Below are positions 12,793-27,400 of a DNA stretch of 64,000 nucleotides, piece after piece. The position numbers and the translations under genes were made by a program. Position 1 is the first letter of the stretch, and the number at the start of each line of letters is the position of its first letter. The stretch is from Engraulis encrasicolus (lineage: Eukaryota > Chordata > Actinopteri > Clupeiformes > Engraulidae): assembly GCF_034702125.1 (NCBI RefSeq), contig NC_085861.1:56035363-56099362 (forward strand). Reading direction: 5' to 3'. The notes under the pieces are model-generated. The model was not told the origin of the DNA, searched no databases, and was given only the letters and a program-made list of their open reading frames with translations.

Positions 12793-15700
12793 ATGGAGGA
12801 ACCAACGTCGACTTCGGAGGGATTCCCTCCACAAATGCCTTCAACTACTGCAGACAGCTTAGCTGTAAACTCGCAAAGATATCCCATCGTCAATTACCCT
12901 GTATCAGTGGTATTGCCAGCTGCTGGCTCCGGTGAGAGAACGGGATTACGCACACCAAAGCAGTTCTGCAGTATCCTTGGAAGGCCGTTGATCAGTTACA
13001 CGATTCATGCATTTGAGAGGTAATTTCACATTTATGAAAAGGTCGCTGTAAGCCTCCATGCTGACGCCAAAGAACACATTCACATTTGTGAAAGAAGCGA
13101 AATACGCTTGAAATTACACCTGCCTGGAGCCCCGGTGTCGTGCCGTGAGCATGTTCAACCCATGTTGCCTACGTTTTGCAAAAGATAAGGTAAAGAGACA
13201 GCGAGACTATCGTGCAGGGTAGCACCACATAACCTGACTCTCGCGCAGAAGTGTAACGAAGATGCACGAAGCACTAGGGGTCTCGCGAGGGCCAGGCTAA
13301 GCACCACAGTCCTCTTCCTCGAAAAGTCTGTGGTAGCCTACTGCTGCAACCACTCACAGGGACACTGAGTAGAGTAGAGTAGAATAGAGTGCTTTTATTG
13401 TCACTATATAAATAGTGAGATTATGTTTAGTTGCAACCCACAAATGCCCACAAAATAAAATATATATTAACAGTAAATAAATGATATATAAAAATCCATA
13501 AAACTCCATGTGCATCTCACAGTATCGATAGTCCTGGAGTATTGAGGAGGGGGGCAGGTGACATATTGAGTTCAAAAGTTTAATGGCAGTAGGATAGAAA
13601 CTATCCTTCTTTGCGGGCACGCAGAGTCCGCGCAGAGGTGTTGGCGCTCCATGACAAGTCCTCGCTGATGTGCACACCCAGGAATCTGAAGCTCTGTACA
13701 ACCTCCACTGGCTCCCCTCCGATGTTGATGGGTTGGTGGTAGTGGTTGAACTGGCCACACCGCCTGAAGTCCAGGATCACCTCCTTCGTTTTCTTGGAGT
13801 TCAGGGCCAGGTTGTTGTCTTGGCTCCAGCGTGCCAGCTGCTCCACCTCCTCTCTGTAGGCCGTCTCGTTGTTTTCAGAGATCAGGCCAATCACGGTTGT
13901 GTCATCAGCAAATTTAATGATGGTGTTTGTGCTGTGCTTAGGATCACAGTCATGAGTGAAGAGGGAGTACAAAAAAGGGCTCAACACACATCCCTGCGGC
14001 GCGCCTGTATTTAGGGTGATGGGTCTTGAATGATGTTTTCCCATGCGTACAGACTGAGGTCTGTTACTGAGGAAGTCCAGTATCCATCTGCAGACATGGG
14101 GACTGAAGCCGAGGTTGTACAGCTTAGTGGCCAGCTTGATAGGGGGAATGGTGTTAAAAGCGGAGCTGTAGTCGATGAACAGCATCCGCACATAGCTGTT
14201 TGGTTTCTCCAGGTGTGAGAGGGCAGTGTGAATGGCCAATGAAATGCCATCCTCTGTAGATCTATTCGCCCTGTAGGCAAATTGATGCGGGTCGAGGGAT
14301 GGTGGAGTGATGGACTTGAGGTGTGCTAGCACCAGTCTTTCAAAGCATTTCATCACAGGTGTGAGCGCTACAGGGCGGTAGTCATTGAGAGACTTGATGG
14401 CCGCCTGCTTGGGAACAGGAACGATGGTACTGGTTTTCAGACAAATGGGGACTGCAGCTTGTTCTAGGGAGATGTTAAATATGCAGGTAAAGACTGCACT
14501 TAGTTGGCCTGCACAGTGCTTTAGGACCTTCCCAGGGACCCCGTCTGGTCCTGGTGCTTTGTGAGGGTTAATGCTGCTGAGGGCTCGCCGAACCTCGTGC
14601 TCGCTTAACACCAGGCCTACATGTGGGGCATTGTCTATCAGTTCAGTGGGGGAGTGAGGGATGGGTCCCTCATCGAACCGTGCAAAATAGTTGTTCAGGT
14701 CATTCAGGTCGGGAGAGTTGAATTGTGAGAGCTGGGCAGACAGGGGTTTGTGCTCTTGTAGTTGGTGTAGGATGTAATGCCCTGCCACATACGTCTGGGA
14801 TCAGAGTTCACAAAGTACTGTTCTATTTTTACTTTATAGGAGTGTTTAGCTTCCTTGATGCCCCTCTTCAAGTTGGCCCTGGCTATGGTGTAATTTGTTT
14901 GATCACCATAGTGAAACGCATCGTCTCTAATTGCCAGCAGGTTCTGGACTTGACTGTTCATCCAGGGCTTGCGGTTTGGAAATGTGTAAATGGTCTTGTG
15001 GATGGTAACATTATCAACTCAGAAGTTAATGTAGTCCAGAACCGTAGATGCATAAGTTCCCAGTCAGTGTCCTCAAAACAATCTTGCAACCGTTCAATTG
15101 CTCCTTCAGGCCAGACTTGGATGACCTGGCTAGTGGGCTTTGACCTGGCGATGAGCGGCTTGTACGCAGGGGTCAAGAACAGAGGGGTGTGGTCGCAGCT
15201 ACCGAGGTGAGGGGAGGGGGATGCTTTGTATGCGCTGGCTATGTTGCAATAAAGAACGTCTAATGTGTTCTTTCCTCTGGTTGGAAAATCAACAAACTGA
15301 TAGAATTTAGGCAGAACTGACTTAAGATTGGCCTGGTTGAAGTCACGTGCTGTAACAAACACGGCGTCGGGGTGAGAGTTCTGCAGGTCGCTGTGCAGGA
15401 AATGGTCAAAAAAGGTACTGCAACTATGCTGCTCATTGAAACTGGGCTGCCACCAGTCTTTTGGCGTGACCAGAGTTTCCAACAAGTTGAAGAGTGCGCA
15501 GTCAGGGGCGCGCAGCCAGGGATAGTTTACAAACGGCAAACCAAGCGTTTGAGTAAAATGAACACTGTTGTTTCATTCTGTAAATTGCTGACAACATGTC
15601 CTAGTCAAAGCAGCACAAATGATGCGATGTTTCCTGATTTAAAAAAATATTCAAAACTTCAATATTTCAATATTTGGTGAAATAAGCAGATTTTTTAAAT

Positions 15701-18407
15701 TGCAGCTTTCGTGTGTTTTGGTACGCTTTCCACCAGTCCTCTTGGATGACTATTCCAATCCAGGCCTAGTTCAAAATTCAAGTTACTGAGCTTGGTCAAA
15801 TCTTCAAGTTTCCTTTGTTTCAGACATGTAAACGCTTTTATCTTTTACCTGACATGACTTGACTTGAAGATTTGATATAACTTGAAGACAGAACGGACGT
15901 CATATCTATTTACTGTGCTTGGGTTGATGGCTTGTGACCATTCATCTATTATGAGGCTTCGGGAGGGAGGTTTACTACGTTCTAGGTTGAACTCTGCTAG
16001 TTGGCATCCTTTACACAAATCAGTCAGATTCATCTTTGGGAAGGGAGCGGTACTGAAGCCGTATACAAAGTTATATCGGAAGTAAACTTGCTTCCCTCTA
16101 CTCTGACAATGTCCCCCAACTCTGAGGATTATCTTTTTCAGCAGTACAATTCTGCTAGCCACGCAGGTTGGTCAATCAAGGTGTGGATGGAGGATCACTA
16201 GATCAATACCCATGGTCAGGCCAAACTCCAGGCCTGAGTCTCATAGAAAACCTCTGAAATGTGATCAAAAGGAAGAGAGGTGGTCACAAGCCATCAAACA
16301 AAGCCCCCCCCTTCAGATTCTCTCCACTTTTTCTACAAGATTTTGATCACAGCTTACTGTAACACCAGTTGAATTGCTCGAAGTCTGAAATGTATCCCTC
16401 CTTCTGGTTTTTCAACAAAGTGCACCCTGCATGCATGTCTAGTTTTAGAGTCTTGACTGCTGCCACAGTCATGCCTAGTCATAGTATTGTGCATGTCCAA
16501 AAATGGGCCACATTATCTCTTAAATCATCTGAATCCAATGATTTGTTTCCTTTATTTTCAGAATACTTTGGATTGACACCATTGTTGTTGTGGTTCCAAA
16601 GGAGAGCCATTGCTTGATGGAAGACATCATTCTCAAATACAACCACACCAAAGTAAAAATAGTTGACGGAGGATCAACTAGACACCGGTCAATTTTCAAT
16701 GGATTGCGAGCCTTCAGTGAACAAGGAACTGGCTTCAATTTACAGAAACCAGAGGTGGTGATTATCCATGATGCTGTCCGGCCCTTCCTTGAAGAGGACT
16801 TCTTACATAAGATAACAGTGTGTGCCAAAGACCATGGGGTATGTTACTCTTTTGCAAGATAATGTACATTGAGATTTGTCCTAGTTTTCATGGACATGTA
16901 TCTCTTGCCAGATGGTAGTAGTTCAAACAGATTGTGACCTGGGTGTGAATTGTCTCTTAGAATGCACTTGGACTTTTGTAGACAGCAGGTTCTGTAAAGG
17001 CCCTCCAGAGATAGAAGAGGGCAGCCAATGATGTTCTCTGCTGCCTTTATGACCCCCTGGAGCTCTTTCCTCTATGCTACAGTACAGCCTGGGAACCACA
17101 CACAAAGACAATATGTCAGTATGTTCTCCACTGAGGAGCAGTAGGACACAAGCAGCTTCTGGCAGATGTTGTTTTTCCCAAGTATTCTTAGGAAATAAAG
17201 TCTTTGCTGTGCCTCCTTCACTAGCCCAGTGGTGTTGACACCCCAGATCAGGTCCTCCCTGATGTTAGCTCCCAGGAAACAGAAGTCTGACACCCTCTAC
17301 ACACACACCCCCAATCCCACTGAAATCCACAACCAGCTCCTTGGTCTTCAGCTGGCTGTGTTTAGGAGCAGGTTGTTTGCTCAGCACCACCCCACCAAAC
17401 GTTCTACTTAATCTCTGTTGGCAGACTCATCATATATTCAGTGATACTGTATAGTTTAATATGGCAACTAGATCATGAATTGTTTTACGCCACAAAACTT
17501 GCCTGTAGATGTAATGTCTCCATTGCCGTATTTCATGCAAGAATATTGTTCCTGTTTTTCATACTAATTCTTGAAAACAATCCAATTCTCCCTTTTTATT
17601 ACATTTAGGCCACACCAATTTAATTTGTTGGTTCTCGGATTTTTTCAGGAAAAAGTTGAAGCGAGAGGGCGAAAAAAAAATAAAAATAGTCGTGTGGTTA
17701 TACCACCTGTATATCAGCCTCACATGGACCTCCAAAGGAAGGTGCAAGACAGGCAAACACCTGGACATGGAGAAGGACAGTGTAGAAGGGAATTAAGGCA
17801 GCCAAATAGACCAGGCACAAAATTAGCTCACAGGGCAATTATATTAATCTGGTTTGAATAAACTGAGATGATTCAACAGTTGAATAGTTGTTGTTTTTCT
17901 TTTTTAAAACTGCTATCCCACTCCACTAATTCCACTAAGAGCAATACTGTGTTTCACCGCTGCTACTGCTAACCCACAGGGGCTTCAACTTGCCATTGCA
18001 TGTTTGTCTGTAAATGTTTGAATGTAACACGTTTCCTGATTCGCTAGCCGTAATCAGCATGTTGAAAGGAGTGGTTTTATTGGTTCTCTACGTCACATGA
18101 CCTCCAACTACTAAAGAGACACCTCCCCGTCCATGAAAACATGCAGTCTTCGTTTTTTTTTTTAGCGATTTCATTTTTTGGGCTATTGAAACTGATTTTT
18201 TTTTTTTTTCCATTTTGATACAAAATACAAGAGGCGAATCTGAGAACCAACAAATTAAATTGGTGTGGCCTTAAAGACAAAGTGTGTTGCAGTTGAATTG
18301 GTAGTTGAATTGAAGAAGGCTCTTCCTCCCCTCTAACAGACATAGCAAATTGTGATGGATGAGTATTAATAAAAATCTAATCCACAGATGTTATGGTAGT
18401 TTCTTTT

Positions 18408-18451
<44 letters not shown>

Positions 18452-18455
18452 TATT

Positions 18456-18486
<31 letters not shown>

Positions 18487-21400
18487 GCCCCCCAACGCCC
18501 CCTGTAGAGCCTCCATTGAGGAACACTTGGGTAGAGAAAGGGCACATCCCTCATTGCTGTTGCTTACCTTTGATTTGATAATTAAATTGTGTGATGTTTG
18601 CACTAATTAAAATGTTTTTGCTTCCATTAGGTTTGTGGAGCCATACGGCCACTTGTCTCTACAGTTGTCGCAGCAACCACAGAGGGAAAACTCGACCACA
18701 CACTTGAAAGAGCCAGATACAGAGCCAGTGAAATGCCGCAGGGTTTTATATATGACATCATCTACGAGGCCTATCAGAAAGTAAGTTGATTGCTGGTTCC
18801 ATTAATGTTGCGAGTTTAGATTTTGATTGATTGACTGATACTATGGAGTGATTCTGCAGATTCAATGTGTCTTTCATGCAGGTTGCTATTTACAGGTGTG
18901 TTCAATTCAGATAACAAGTTGATTGGAAGTGCCTATCTGGTCTGCGGGACCAGAACTCTTAATGGTTGGCACTTGCCAGGGAATCAAATGCGTATTTCCC
19001 TCAATGAAATATAAATTAATGAATATATATTCTTTAGAGTTCATTTCTGGATTTTCTTTTTGATATTCTGTCACTCCATATTAGATTACATTTTATCATG
19101 AAAATTATTCACTGATCATGTCTTTATTTGTGGGCAAACCAACGAAATCAGTAAGGGATCAAATACTTATTAGTCTCACTGTATATTTGTATTTCTGTGT
19201 GTTTCATGCAATGTCAAATAGCTTTTTTTTTTTTTTACTTTTTGAACATTTCTTTTAACAAAATTAATGTCTGGTTGCTCCTGCTAATATCAAATGGTTC
19301 AACGGCAATAAAACGTGTAATCTTAGGTATTAACTTTCAACTACAGAGTGAAAGTGTGCTTACCAACACAGTTACTCATCATTCATCACTTGAAAACATA
19401 ATTTCAGTATTGAAGTTAATGTTGTTATATTGCTGTATTGAAACAGACAAATTCTGAACCCCCTCTGGCATTTTCTAAATAACTTTCTAAAACTGAAAAT
19501 AAAGTTGTCAGTGTAATGACCAATCGATTACCAATTTCACTGGCCAGACACAAGACTGAAAAATGACCTTCTGACTGTCAAATAGTTGCTTTGTCCAGCC
19601 ACCCCCAGAACTTACTTTTACCGGTTTTACTTGTTTCAATAAGGTCTGCAAATTATTGATTAATTCATTAATTCCCAAAACTTAAGCGCCCCCCCCCCCC
19701 TAAAAAAAATAGATACAATTTCTAAAAATGAGATAAAATGCTAATTTTGAATCAATTTCTGTTTATATTCTTTAATCCGAATGTGATTAAAATGTTCCCA
19801 CTCTTCACAGTCCTATTCACATGTACTTTGTAATGCCGAGGTTGGCGAGGTGGTGATTTTTTTTTTTTTTGCAATTTTTTTTTAAAGGTGCACTGTGTAA
19901 TATTTTTAGATGTTTCTTTCCAGAATTCATGCTGTCCAGTCACAAATGTTACATTTTTCATGAATATTTACCACCATAAAATCTTAAGTCTTTATAGTGA
20001 CGTAAAAAAATGCACTTTCGAAGCATGAAAAAGGGAGTCTTCTCTAGCCTGGTAAACCAGCGCCACCCGCTGGGCGCCGAACATTTTCAGCTGCGAGTGG
20101 GTTTGTCCTCGGATCTGAGAACGTTTTGAACACTGTGCCCTGAGTCTGGCAAAACCAATTACAACGCAGAGATTTGTTTTGAATCAAAGCGGGCAGGGTT
20201 TTGAGGGAGTGACGAGGACGCTTGCAACACCGTTGGGAAAGCACATCAACAGCAAAGATCGCCGATTGGTCAGAGCGCCGGCACGGTTTGAAAAAACAAC
20301 AGGTTGTTCTCATCAGCAATCGTCCGAGGTACTGTTCATCTGGGCCAGACTAAATTACTCCGGTCTCACATTTAGGCTGGTTTATCAGGCTAGGTCTTCT
20401 CCATGGTCTGCCATTTTGAATTTCCAGTAATATTCATTTTTAGCTGTGAAACTTACTGGGCTTTGGTCATACTAGACATACTAGAAAATATTAGTTTAAT
20501 ATTAGTTTATTATGAATGTGAATGAATATATTATTAATATGTTTATAATTGATACATATTTATCAAAATATCAAATTTGGCAATGGACAGCACAGTGTCA
20601 ATGAGCAGCATAGCTGCAGTACCTACTCTGGCCAACATCCTACACAGTGCACCTTTTAATCGATTAACGTTCTAATCGACTAAAATCGATGAATCAATTA
20701 AGTGTTCATATCCCTTGTTTCAATTGCTTAAATCGCTTCAGGTTTCCTGGTATGGATTGAAACTATAGGGAGCACTGTAATTGAATATGTGGTTTCAGTT
20801 GCATTTAAGTTGCTGCAGTGGACTATACTGTATATATGATTTCTATTCTCCTTTGTTTTCTAGTGTAGTGAGGCAGAATTTGAGTTTGGCACAGAGTGCT
20901 TGGATTTGGCTCTGCGCCACTGTGGTGTCAGTGCCAAGCTAATGGAGGGTCCACCGACGCTGTGGAAGGTAAGATGATAACTGTTGCAGCTTTCAAAGAA
21001 TGTGGGGTCCTTGAACAGGAGACAGGCACTATTATTGGGAACAATTGTCAACCTTTCAGCTCAATAACCAGACACAAATACCAGAGAACATTGAAGGCTC
21101 CTCATTTCTGCATTACATTATTTTGAATCAAAAGAGTTCAATGAATAGTTTAATTCATTTTAGATGACGCAGCTTTTCAAAGCATAATACTGTATTTGTC
21201 CTATATTTGGCTTTTAAATACTTTTAAAGACTCTTTGTATTTGTAAAGCACATTGAGTTGCACATGTGTATGAAATGCGCTATATAAATAAAGTTGACTT
21301 GACTTGACTATATTATACTAGAAAAGGAAAACTTTTAATTAAGATGTCCTGTGATTATTTGCATTTTCACTGTTTCGTGTGAGCAAAGGAGAAACAAACA

Positions 21401-24400
21401 CGAGATGAGTGGAATGTGCCCGAGTCTGTTAATGCTTTCATGTTGCTCCAAATGGGCTACACTTGACGGGAAGAATGCAAGTTCAACTTCAAGTTTTATT
21501 TAGCCATATCAACAGTGTAAAATACATTGTTAGGAATGTTATTTGATATGCTCACACAACAATTCAACTAAAGACACAAAACTGGGGGAGGGGGGTATGA
21601 AAGAAACAGGTGGGTACATAAATAAACTAGGCCTGTGCAGTCGCCTTCGACTGCTTAAGAGTGATTCTACGATTCCCCTACGCTTTTGGCAAAAGCAAAA
21701 TGTCAATTATCAGTATTTTTTTTCAACTAAATGACCTAGATGTTTACATAGTGTATATGAAGAGTTCAGATGCAAAACCCCCTAAGTGCCATTTCAGAAA
21801 AGAATCTTAATTAATTTTTATTTAATACAAAGCTATCAAAATTGCATATTTTTGTATTTTATTTATGTAATATAACTATTTATATGTATTATCAAGTACA
21901 TGAATGTAAACCAAACCAACAACAGGGTTCTCTAAAAATATAGAAGTGTAGGTCTTCAGAAATGGAGTTAGGGGGTTTTGCATCTGAACTCTTCATATAT
22001 TTAAGTTTCCAAACAAACAAATTGCCAAGCTTAATCTTAAATCATTTGATAAATACTCTAATGAAAGCGAACATTTGCTTAATTATTTTGTCAACAGTGT
22101 TATGGACAAATACTATGTCATTTCAAACATATATAAAAATACTAGAGTTGAAACAATATATGTTTGAAAGTGCGTATGTCCCTTAGCAATAATGTTGTCA
22201 TTAATCTGTGCAACTGATATAGAAAATGTGATTGTTGAGCTTCATAAGTAGGATTTTATGAGTCACTGTGATACAGACTGACACATTTTTCATCATAAAT
22301 CCCTGTAACGTCTGATTTGAATATAGTCACCCTCCTTATACAAGACTTCCTTCTCCAGAGATAATCCCTAGTGTATGTTCATAGGATTTTTCCAACACAT
22401 AAGGGATCAATAGCGCAAAAACACTTTCAAAACAGTCAACCGTGTTACTCAACTGTGGTACGGTCAACAGAGCAGGGGAACAAGTCGGCACTTTTTCAAG
22501 AGAAATAACAGAGCAGACAAACCCATCTCCATAGAACACAAATTATTTTGTTTGTTTGTCTGTAAATATGGATATAAATATGGATATAAATTGGCAAAAA
22601 CATACTCCTCCTCAACTGTCATCAGTGTTGCCAGATTGGGCTGGTTCCCGCCCAATTGGGCTGCTTAGGATGGCCGTGTGCGGGTAAAAATGACATATTT
22701 CAGAAAAACCTTCCCACTGCCATATAAATCAATAGAATTGGGCGGGTTTTTAGGGCGGATTTTGATCATTTTTTGGGCTGGAAATCATCAGCCTCATCTG
22801 GCAACCCTGACTGTCATACTTAATTGTAACACCATTGACGGTAACACCGTTGACATTTCAGCCATTTTTATGGTGTTGTGCTAACTGAGGACCTCAGAAG
22901 TTCCACCACAACACCTTAATCAATTCATGTATCTGTATGCTTTATCTGTGTTTTTCTACATGTGATTTCTAATTCAGATTCTTATGAATATGTTGATAAC
23001 ACAGTTGACAGGCAATTTTCCCGCTATGAGAACATGAAAAAGAATGGATTAAATTATGGAAGGATGGAGCTCAAAATTTACCAAAAAGTCTTCCCGTATC
23101 CTGCCAAAGAGGTTATGACATCACGTGATGTTATTCGTATGGCCTAAGACCAAACCATTACTGATTTATGGAGGAGGTTTCAGACCGTGACACGGTTAAC
23201 ACAGTTTTCGTGGACACACACAAAATGGCAAATTTCATGTATAATGGAAAGGACAGTGGTCTTTCTGACAGTTTTGTCATATTGTGATGATTACTGTGAA
23301 TCAACATTTGCAATCGTCTTGGGCAAAACAAGTTTCTTTACATGCTAATATGAAGACTGAATCTGACATTTGGAAAACAGGACGGCATGAAAACGCCCAA
23401 AACCAGTATTAAATATTCATTCTTGCTGAGGGATATAATGCTATGTCTACACTTTCTGTATTATATGAAAGATAAATGTTTTCTAATGTCCAAAACATCA
23501 TTGGATGCAGTTAATAGTTAGTGGAATTCTCCTTTGGCTAAGGCCCGCCCTAAAGTGCTTTTTGACCAATCACAGCGCAGCAAAAGGACGACCTCGGACA
23601 AACCTCGGACAGTTTTGACAGCGCTCCATTGAACTCAATGCTGAAATCGCATGTTTTCAAGTAGTTAGCGAGATACGGTCGTATTATTATTCAAATATGA
23701 TTGGAAATTGTGCCTGGGGTATTTGTGACAAATGTGCAAGTTTCCCCGCGATGTAACAGGTGGTAATCACTTTCCTCTTTACCTAAAACCGGACTAATAT
23801 TATTAGTAGCTGGATAGTTTGCCTTGAAGGGTCTCGGCAGCCTCACACTCGACTAGAAAGCACACGGATCAAAAACATACTTTGTGTGCTCCGATCATGA
23901 CACCATCTCATTCATGTCCCTTTTCAGTAAGGTTGTAAGCAAACCACGAACCTGTTTCAGAGTAGGATTTTGGATTTCTGACCTAATTAATGAAGAAACA
24001 CCGCTAGCAAAGGTCACGGCAGGAGTGTTTTGACTAGCAGCTGATGGACGTGACGTTGTTAAGCTACTGAAGATATAAACGCCAAACGTTAATGTTACAC
24101 ATTGCTGTGGTAGCTTTGAAGATGACTACAGCCATTAAGTTGTGGTTTCGTTTTCCTCTAGCAAGTTTGAGTCAGGGCTCAAAAGATATGCGAGCTCAGC
24201 TTACCATGGTGCTGGTTACAATGCCTATCGATACCCATAGAAGAGCCCATAACAGCTGTGATGCATCGCATGACCGTTCAGAAAATAAATACTTATATTC
24301 ACAATACTATGAATGCGTTTTTTATTTATTATGAGTGAATAACTGCTGCGATTTGCAGTCACTGCATAAATCACGTTGATATCTCAGCATTGAAAGTTTA

Positions 24401-27400
24401 TCTGTCCGACCTAGCAACTGTAACTAAAGAGGGCGGGGCTTAGCCAAAGGCGAATTGCCAAATAAAATCCACGGACTTAAAAGTGTAGGCGAATTAGAGA
24501 ATCACTCTTAAGGTATATCCCCGAAAAGCGACGCTTCCAGTCCCCCATCATTCTTACCACTCCCGTCCACCTTTTCATAAACGTATATGATAAATACAAA
24601 ATATAAAAGAGATATATTTAATATCTACACATAGATAAATGACGTGCATAGGCTTAAAACCAAACGTCTATTGTGAAAATGAAGCAAACAAATGGGGCAA
24701 ATTGTGACACTGTTTTAATGGTTCACTATTACAGTGGATCTACCACATTAAGTACGGTGTAATAACCAGTGTAACAATATGTAATAACATGTAATATCAG
24801 TGTAACACCATGCACCAATTTTGTACTTACATCATGTATTTGTGTGTAAGTGGTGTTACATGGTATTGCATATTGTTAGACTGGTATTACACTGTACCTA
24901 ATATGGTAGATTCACTGAAATGGTGAACCATTAAAATAAGGTGTTACCGGGCAAATAAATCCACCCAGTCAGAAGTTATAGGCCAAATGACAATTCCGAA
25001 ATTTTGAAAGTGTTGACCTCCAAACTCGAATCAGTTCATGAACATATCCTAGAGCATTCACACACAAAATCTGGGACAAATCCATCCACCCGGTCAGAAG
25101 TTATGGGCCAATCAAAAATTCGGCCATCTTGCATTCGGCCATCTTGAAAGTGTTGACCGGACGCGGATGCGGAGGCAGATGCAGCCGCGGCGCACGCAAG
25201 ACCATTAAATCCCCGACGCTCCACGTTTCGGGGATATAATAAACAGGGAATGACATACAAAAACATTGGAGACATTGAAAAGTGTAATGGAATATTTGAA
25301 GTACATGGGATGTACAGAATAGTAGTAACATTGTGCAAAGTAAACAAAGGAGGTAGGAAGGCCAGATAGTGGAGTTAGATGTAAAGTATACATTTCTCAG
25401 TCTCTTAGCAGTAGGCAATTATTTTCAGCAATAAGTAAATGTCAAAATATTCCTCAAGTTTCATTACAAAAAGGCAATCGCAACTTATCACAACTTTCCG
25501 GCATTTTAGACTGCAACTTTTTTTTAAATGCCCATGAATTCCTGGGGGAACTGTTTGTTGCTGCTTTGGTTAAACCAAAGATTCTCTAGCTTCCAGCCTT
25601 TTCACAGTCTCTGGTTAAATGGCTAACAGTAAGATGCTGATAGATCACCACGGACCCTTTACGCAGACCAAGTGCTGAAAGACTTTTACCGTCACGATAG
25701 GCAGGCTATGACTTTTTTAGCCCATTCCAGCATTGTTCACCTCTATTTTCATACTTTTATTTCTTATTTCCTGTAAACTCATTGAGATTGAGATTGTAAA
25801 CTCATATTTTTCTATTACAGGTTACATACAGCCAAGATGTGGTGTCCGCAGAGGCGATCATCAAAGGTATGTTTGAGGGGGAATACTTTTTGGTAATGTG
25901 CTTTACACTATTGTCATTTGATTTGTATTGCAAATTAATTCAACTACCAGTAAGTATAGTATTTATTGTTTGTTTGTTTGTTTGTTAATTCTTTGTTTGT
26001 TAGTTTCTTTGTTCTTTGTGCTTTGTTCACAACTTCATGTAATTTTCACTTGATGTTTATGTTTCTAATGATTGTTTTGCATGATCCTGAATGTTTCCTT
26101 TTGATCTGTTATCTTCCCTTCTATCCTTTCAGAGTCTCTCTCCCAGTATGCTTACATCATTGCCGGACAATGTATGGAAACCCAACATTTGTCAAACCTC
26201 ATGAAGAACGGTCTCACAGAAGCAGGCATGGTACAATTTTTTTGTAAACTTTTGAATGTCTGGTACTGTTCAGAGCTAAATAATTGAAGTAGTAATAGAC
26301 GTACATGCATTTTCTATAGGTTAACATCTGTTGTCAAAAAATCTGTTAACATCTGTTGTCTGTGAATTACATGCACAGCTATACTTGCAGCAAAATACTG
26401 TACCTATCACTGTGCAATCTGGTCCTTGATTTTGATTGGCTAATTGCCGTTGTAAATCGGGCTTTCGCGCTAATGTTTCAAGTCCAGTACACAGTACACA
26501 CACATTATAACTCTCTGTCTGTCACAGACACACACACACACACACACACGCACACACACAAGCTCTCTTCCTCACTCTATCTCTCTCTTTCACACACACT
26601 CCACCTTTAATGAAACATTTTCTATCATGGCAACATGTTAGACAATAAACCTTTTTGAATCTTGAATCTTTGAATCTTGAAGAGTCAGCATTAACTCATT
26701 GACTCATCAATATTAATGTCTTAAAGGTGGTGGATGTTGTACCGAGCACAGAAAAAATCAGGAATCTTTCAACGAGTAGAAACTTCATCAAACTTTCTGT
26801 GAGTATTTCTTTGTTTTTTGTTTTTTAGGAACTTCTTTTTATTTTTCATTTTCATAATCATACAGTGCATCAGTGCATCCACATTCTTATTTAACAAATT
26901 TAAAAAATTGCATGTCAGATATGTACATGTCTTAGCAAGAACAAACAGGTAGGTGACTCCTTAACGTTCACGTTTATCCTTAGGTTTGCATACTTAAAGG
27001 ATTAATTGACACCATTTGTATTCCTTACATTCATTACTTCGATGTATTGTTTTTCCTCTACCTCAGTCTCCAAGTATGTCTTTGTTTAAACGTGAAATAT
27101 ACATGAAACATTTCATGTGAAATGTGCTAACTTGCAAACTTTTAAAGTATGTGTGTATAACTTTAAAACCCAACATGTTTTGTCCCTAGTAAGTCCTCAT
27201 TAAGGCTAAGTTTCTACACAAACTTATCCATGATGAATATCTGTCTGGTTCAAAAATGGTTGGCTTTTTAACTTCAAGGCAGGCACACAGCAATCCCCGG
27301 CCTTATCTTAAGAGTTTAACTGGATGTGCAAACTGTGCTTCTTCCTTGAGCTTGGAAATGTTTCGATCTTCATTCATAGTTGCCATTAAACATGGCCACC

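Larger units (their letters stand above)
17411..18630 (+). other. crppa intron 2, remaining part
   Basis: Contains the inverted-repeat element 17607-18270, the TTTC array 18406-18486, and otherwise no recognised feature before the exon-3 acceptor. Confidence 0.5.
18781..20863 (+). other. crppa intron 3
   Basis: Donor GTAAGT, acceptor TTTTCTAG. It contains a Tc1-type terminal motif (AATCAGTAAGGGATCAAATA, 19148-19167), TTAA MITE copy B and its nested element, and no other recognised feature. Confidence 0.7.
21654..24513. mobile_element. Large inverted-repeat element in crppa intron 4, host to three nested elements
   Basis: The outer ends are CTTAAGAGTGATTCT at 21654 and its reverse complement ending at 24513. 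The terminal repeat extends about 34 bp with five mismatches. Inside are three separate inverted-repeat units (21754-21999, 22623-22809, 23523-24459). The remaining sequence has a 61-codon open frame (22962-23147) of unknown nature. No transposase is recognised. The outer element may be one transposon or a chance pairing of related ends. Confidence 0.5.
20969..25820 (+). other. crppa intron 4 (4.85 kb), built largely of nested elements
   Basis: After a (TTGAC)n LINE tail at about 21293-21308 and a second LINE-tail-like segment at 21476, the intron holds the 2.9-kb inverted-repeat element 21654-24513, the palindromic MITE 24705-24950 and a diverged tandem duplication of about 125 bp (24955-25160). 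Confidence 0.65.

Noticed and set aside
13670..14014. Plus-strand frames over 13.6-15.2 kb
   Set aside because: They are antisense shadows of the L2 ORF on the minus strand.
22962..23147. Possible host exon in crppa intron 4
   Set aside because: The 61-codon frame has no acceptor/donor in a usable phase and lies in a transposon nest; crppa exons 4 and 5 join in phase without it.
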